Positions 27,436 through 28,769 of a DNA stretch of 28,769 nt are shown here, piece by piece; the first letter of the stretch is position 1, and each line of letters starts with the position of its first letter. A program made the translations under genes and the position numbers. The DNA lies in IMG/VR virus record IMGVR_UViG_3300043431_000254, positions 1-28,769 of that record; one strand, given 5' to 3'. This DNA is from a virus. Under the pieces are notes generated by a model. The model worked only from the letters and a program-made list of their open reading frames with translations, searched no databases and was not told the DNA's origin.

Positions 27436-28769
27436 CGCAGCAACACGTGATATTCGATGTGGAAATCATCGGTACTAAAAAACCTGTTTTCATGATCGGC
27501 TGTATGGTCTTGGAAACGAAAAAGAAGTACGCATACTGGCTGCACCGCAAGGGCGACCGTGAGAAATTCCGGGCAGTACTCGAAAACCCTGACTACACCT
27601 GGGTTGGCTTCAACAGTGAACACTTTGACCGCCTGCTGGTGGCCGCATTCATCGTTGGACACAATGCCGCATTCCTGAAAGTGATCTCGAACGTGATCGT
27701 CAAAAAAGGTATGCGGTCGTGGAAGACCTACAAGGAATTCGATCTGCCGTTCATTGACTACGATCACATCGACTTGTTCGACGTGGCACCGGGTGTGATG
27801 ATCTCGCTGAAGACCTACATTGGTCGACTCGGTCTCAAGGTGATGATGGACATGCCCATGCACCACGACCATGATCCATCACCGGCCGAATGCAAGATCA
27901 TCGAGACTTACTGCTTGAATGACTTGACCGGCACAGCTGAATTGTTCGCAGCCCTACGCTCGGAGATCGAGCTGCGGATGGAACTGAGCGAAGAGTACGA
28001 GATTGACTTGCGCAGCAAGTCTGACGCACAAATCGCTGAAGCAATTCTGAAGAAGCGTGTCGGCATCAGCAACCAGACGAAGAACATCCCGAAGTTCGTA
28101 CGCTACAAAGCTCCGAAGTTCATCGTTACGAAGAGCGTGGCGTTGAAGAAGCTGATCGAGAATTTCGAGACCAGTCAGTACAAGATCGCAATGGCGAACG
28201 GCGCGGTCATCGCACCCGCCTTCCTTGAAGAGCTGTTCGAAATGCACGATGGCTTGTACAAGTGCGGTGTAGGTGGACTGCACAGCACACACGATGCCAA
28301 CCTGTACCTCGAAGCCACAGAAGAGAAACTGATCTCAGACTTTGACGTAGCCTCGTACTACCCCAACATCATGATGAAAGCGGGCCTGGTGCCTGCACTG
28401 TCGGGAAACAAGGGTCAACGCTTCATGGAAGAATATCAGCATCTGTACGAGATGCGGATGAAGGCCAAGCGTGAAGGTAACAAGAAAGTCGCCAACAGCT
28501 TGAAGATTACCTTGAACGGCACATTCGGCAAGCTGGGTAACATCTACTGCTCGTTCTATTCTCCAGATCTCCTGCTGGCAGTGACTGTCACCGGCCAGCT
28601 GAACCTGCTCTGTCTGATCTATGAGCTGGGTCTGATCAAGGGTGTCAAGGTTGAATCAGCCAACACGGACGGCATCACTGTCAGCTACGCACCGAAGCAC
28701 CGGGCTGCTGTGCTCAAGATCTTCCATGAGAATGCCAAGCGCACCGGCTTCGAGTACGAAGAGACGAAA
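27432..28769 (+). CDS. Family B DNA polymerase, 3' end outside window
   Basis: The frame runs from an ATGA overlap at 27432 to the right edge (446 residues so far, no stop). The exonuclease domain shows FDVEIIG (D9, E11), VGFNSEHFD (Exo II, D66) and YCLNDLTGT (Exo III, Y160, D164). The polymerase domain shows motif A DFDVASYYPNI (305 is the catalytic Asp), motif B KITLNGTFGKLGN (from 358) and motif C ANTDGITV (D413). Motif C has NTDG instead of the usual DTDS, keeping the second Asp. It is the phage replicative polymerase, working with the primase-helicase at 17081 and in the same operon as the nuclease and SNF2 genes. The C-terminus and thumb lie beyond the window. Confidence 0.9.
   Translation, partial: MTQQHVIFDVEIIGTKKPVFMIGCMVLETKKKYAYWLHRKGDREKFRAVLENPDYTWVGFNSEHFDRLLVAAFIVGHNAAFLKVISNVIVKKGMRSWKTYKEFDLPFIDYDHIDLFDVAPGVMISLKTYIGRLGLKVMMDMPMHHDHDPSPAECKIIETYCLNDLTGTAELFAALRSEIELRMELSEEYEIDLRSKSDAQIAEAILKKRVGISNQTKNIPKFVRYKAPKFIVTKSVALKKLIENFETSQYKIAMANGAVIAPAFLEELFEMHDGLYKCGVGGLHSTHDANLYLEATEEKLISDFDVASYYPNIMMKAGLVPALSGNKGQRFMEEYQHLYEMRMKAKREGNKKVANSLKITLNGTFGKLGNIYCSFYSPDLLLAVTVTGQLNLLCLIYELGLIKGVKVESANTDGITVSYAPKHRAAVLKIFHENAKRTGFEYEETK

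Noticed and set aside
1-28769. Prophage or lysogeny module
   Set aside because: No integrase, excisionase, attachment site or CI/Cro-like pair is visible in the window; the single RHH-like protein is not enough. The parts outside the window cannot be judged.

Overview
The window is an internal piece of a lytic-type tailed phage (or prophage-like contig) genome, probably a podovirus-like Caudoviricetes member. It carries small and large terminase, a P22-type portal, scaffold, a Phage_capsid_3/N4-gp56-type major capsid protein, an SU10-type adaptor, a spanin-containing lysis cassette and a self-encoded replication set. The nested Rz/Rz1 spanins imply a Gram-negative host. The moderately GC-rich coding style would suit a proteobacterium, but that is inference. 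I see no integrase, excisionase or tRNA gene. Both ends of the window cut through genes: a virion protein on the left and DNA polymerase on the right.

Layout. Positions 1-14510 are one leftward late arm (minus strand). In transcription order it reads terS, terL, an unusual 675-residue virion protein, portal, scaffold, a Gp49-family protein, a RyR-domain protein, major capsid, a probable decoration protein, a small conserved protein, head-tail adaptor, a coiled-coil/one-TM XhlA-like protein, a DUF5675 endolysin, a two-TM holin, a small Cys-rich protein, nested Rz/Rz1, a tail protein and a second tail/virion protein. Most neighbours overlap by ATGA, GTGA or TGATG. A 244-bp structured leader precedes the capsid gene and a terminator-like hairpin follows the decoration gene.

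Positions 14511-14822 form a divergent control region without a convincing gene. It has ACTTCG repeats, several hairpins that exclude one another, and an intrinsic terminator just before the first rightward gene. Positions 14823-16481 hold five small rightward early genes punctuated by strong hairpin terminators. Positions 16482-17080 are non-coding and carry about eleven copies of a GTTCCA/TGGAAC repeat immediately before the primase-helicase gene; this is the best candidate replication origin in the window.

From 17081 to the right edge is a rightward early/replication arm. It contains an AEP primase/SF3-like helicase, a run of tiny tightly overlapped accessory genes (with a 69-bp duplication, chimeric genes and a gene remnant at 21.6-22.1 kb), a DHH phosphoesterase, a Cas4/AddB-like Fe-S nuclease, a SNF2-type helicase and a family B DNA polymerase. 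The nuclease/helicase/polymerase group has its own near-consensus sigma70-like promoter, with an inverted repeat across the -10 box. A shared core resembling TATAATCTAACG occurs before terS, portal, the capsid leader and the nuclease gene, which suggests a common promoter class for both arms.
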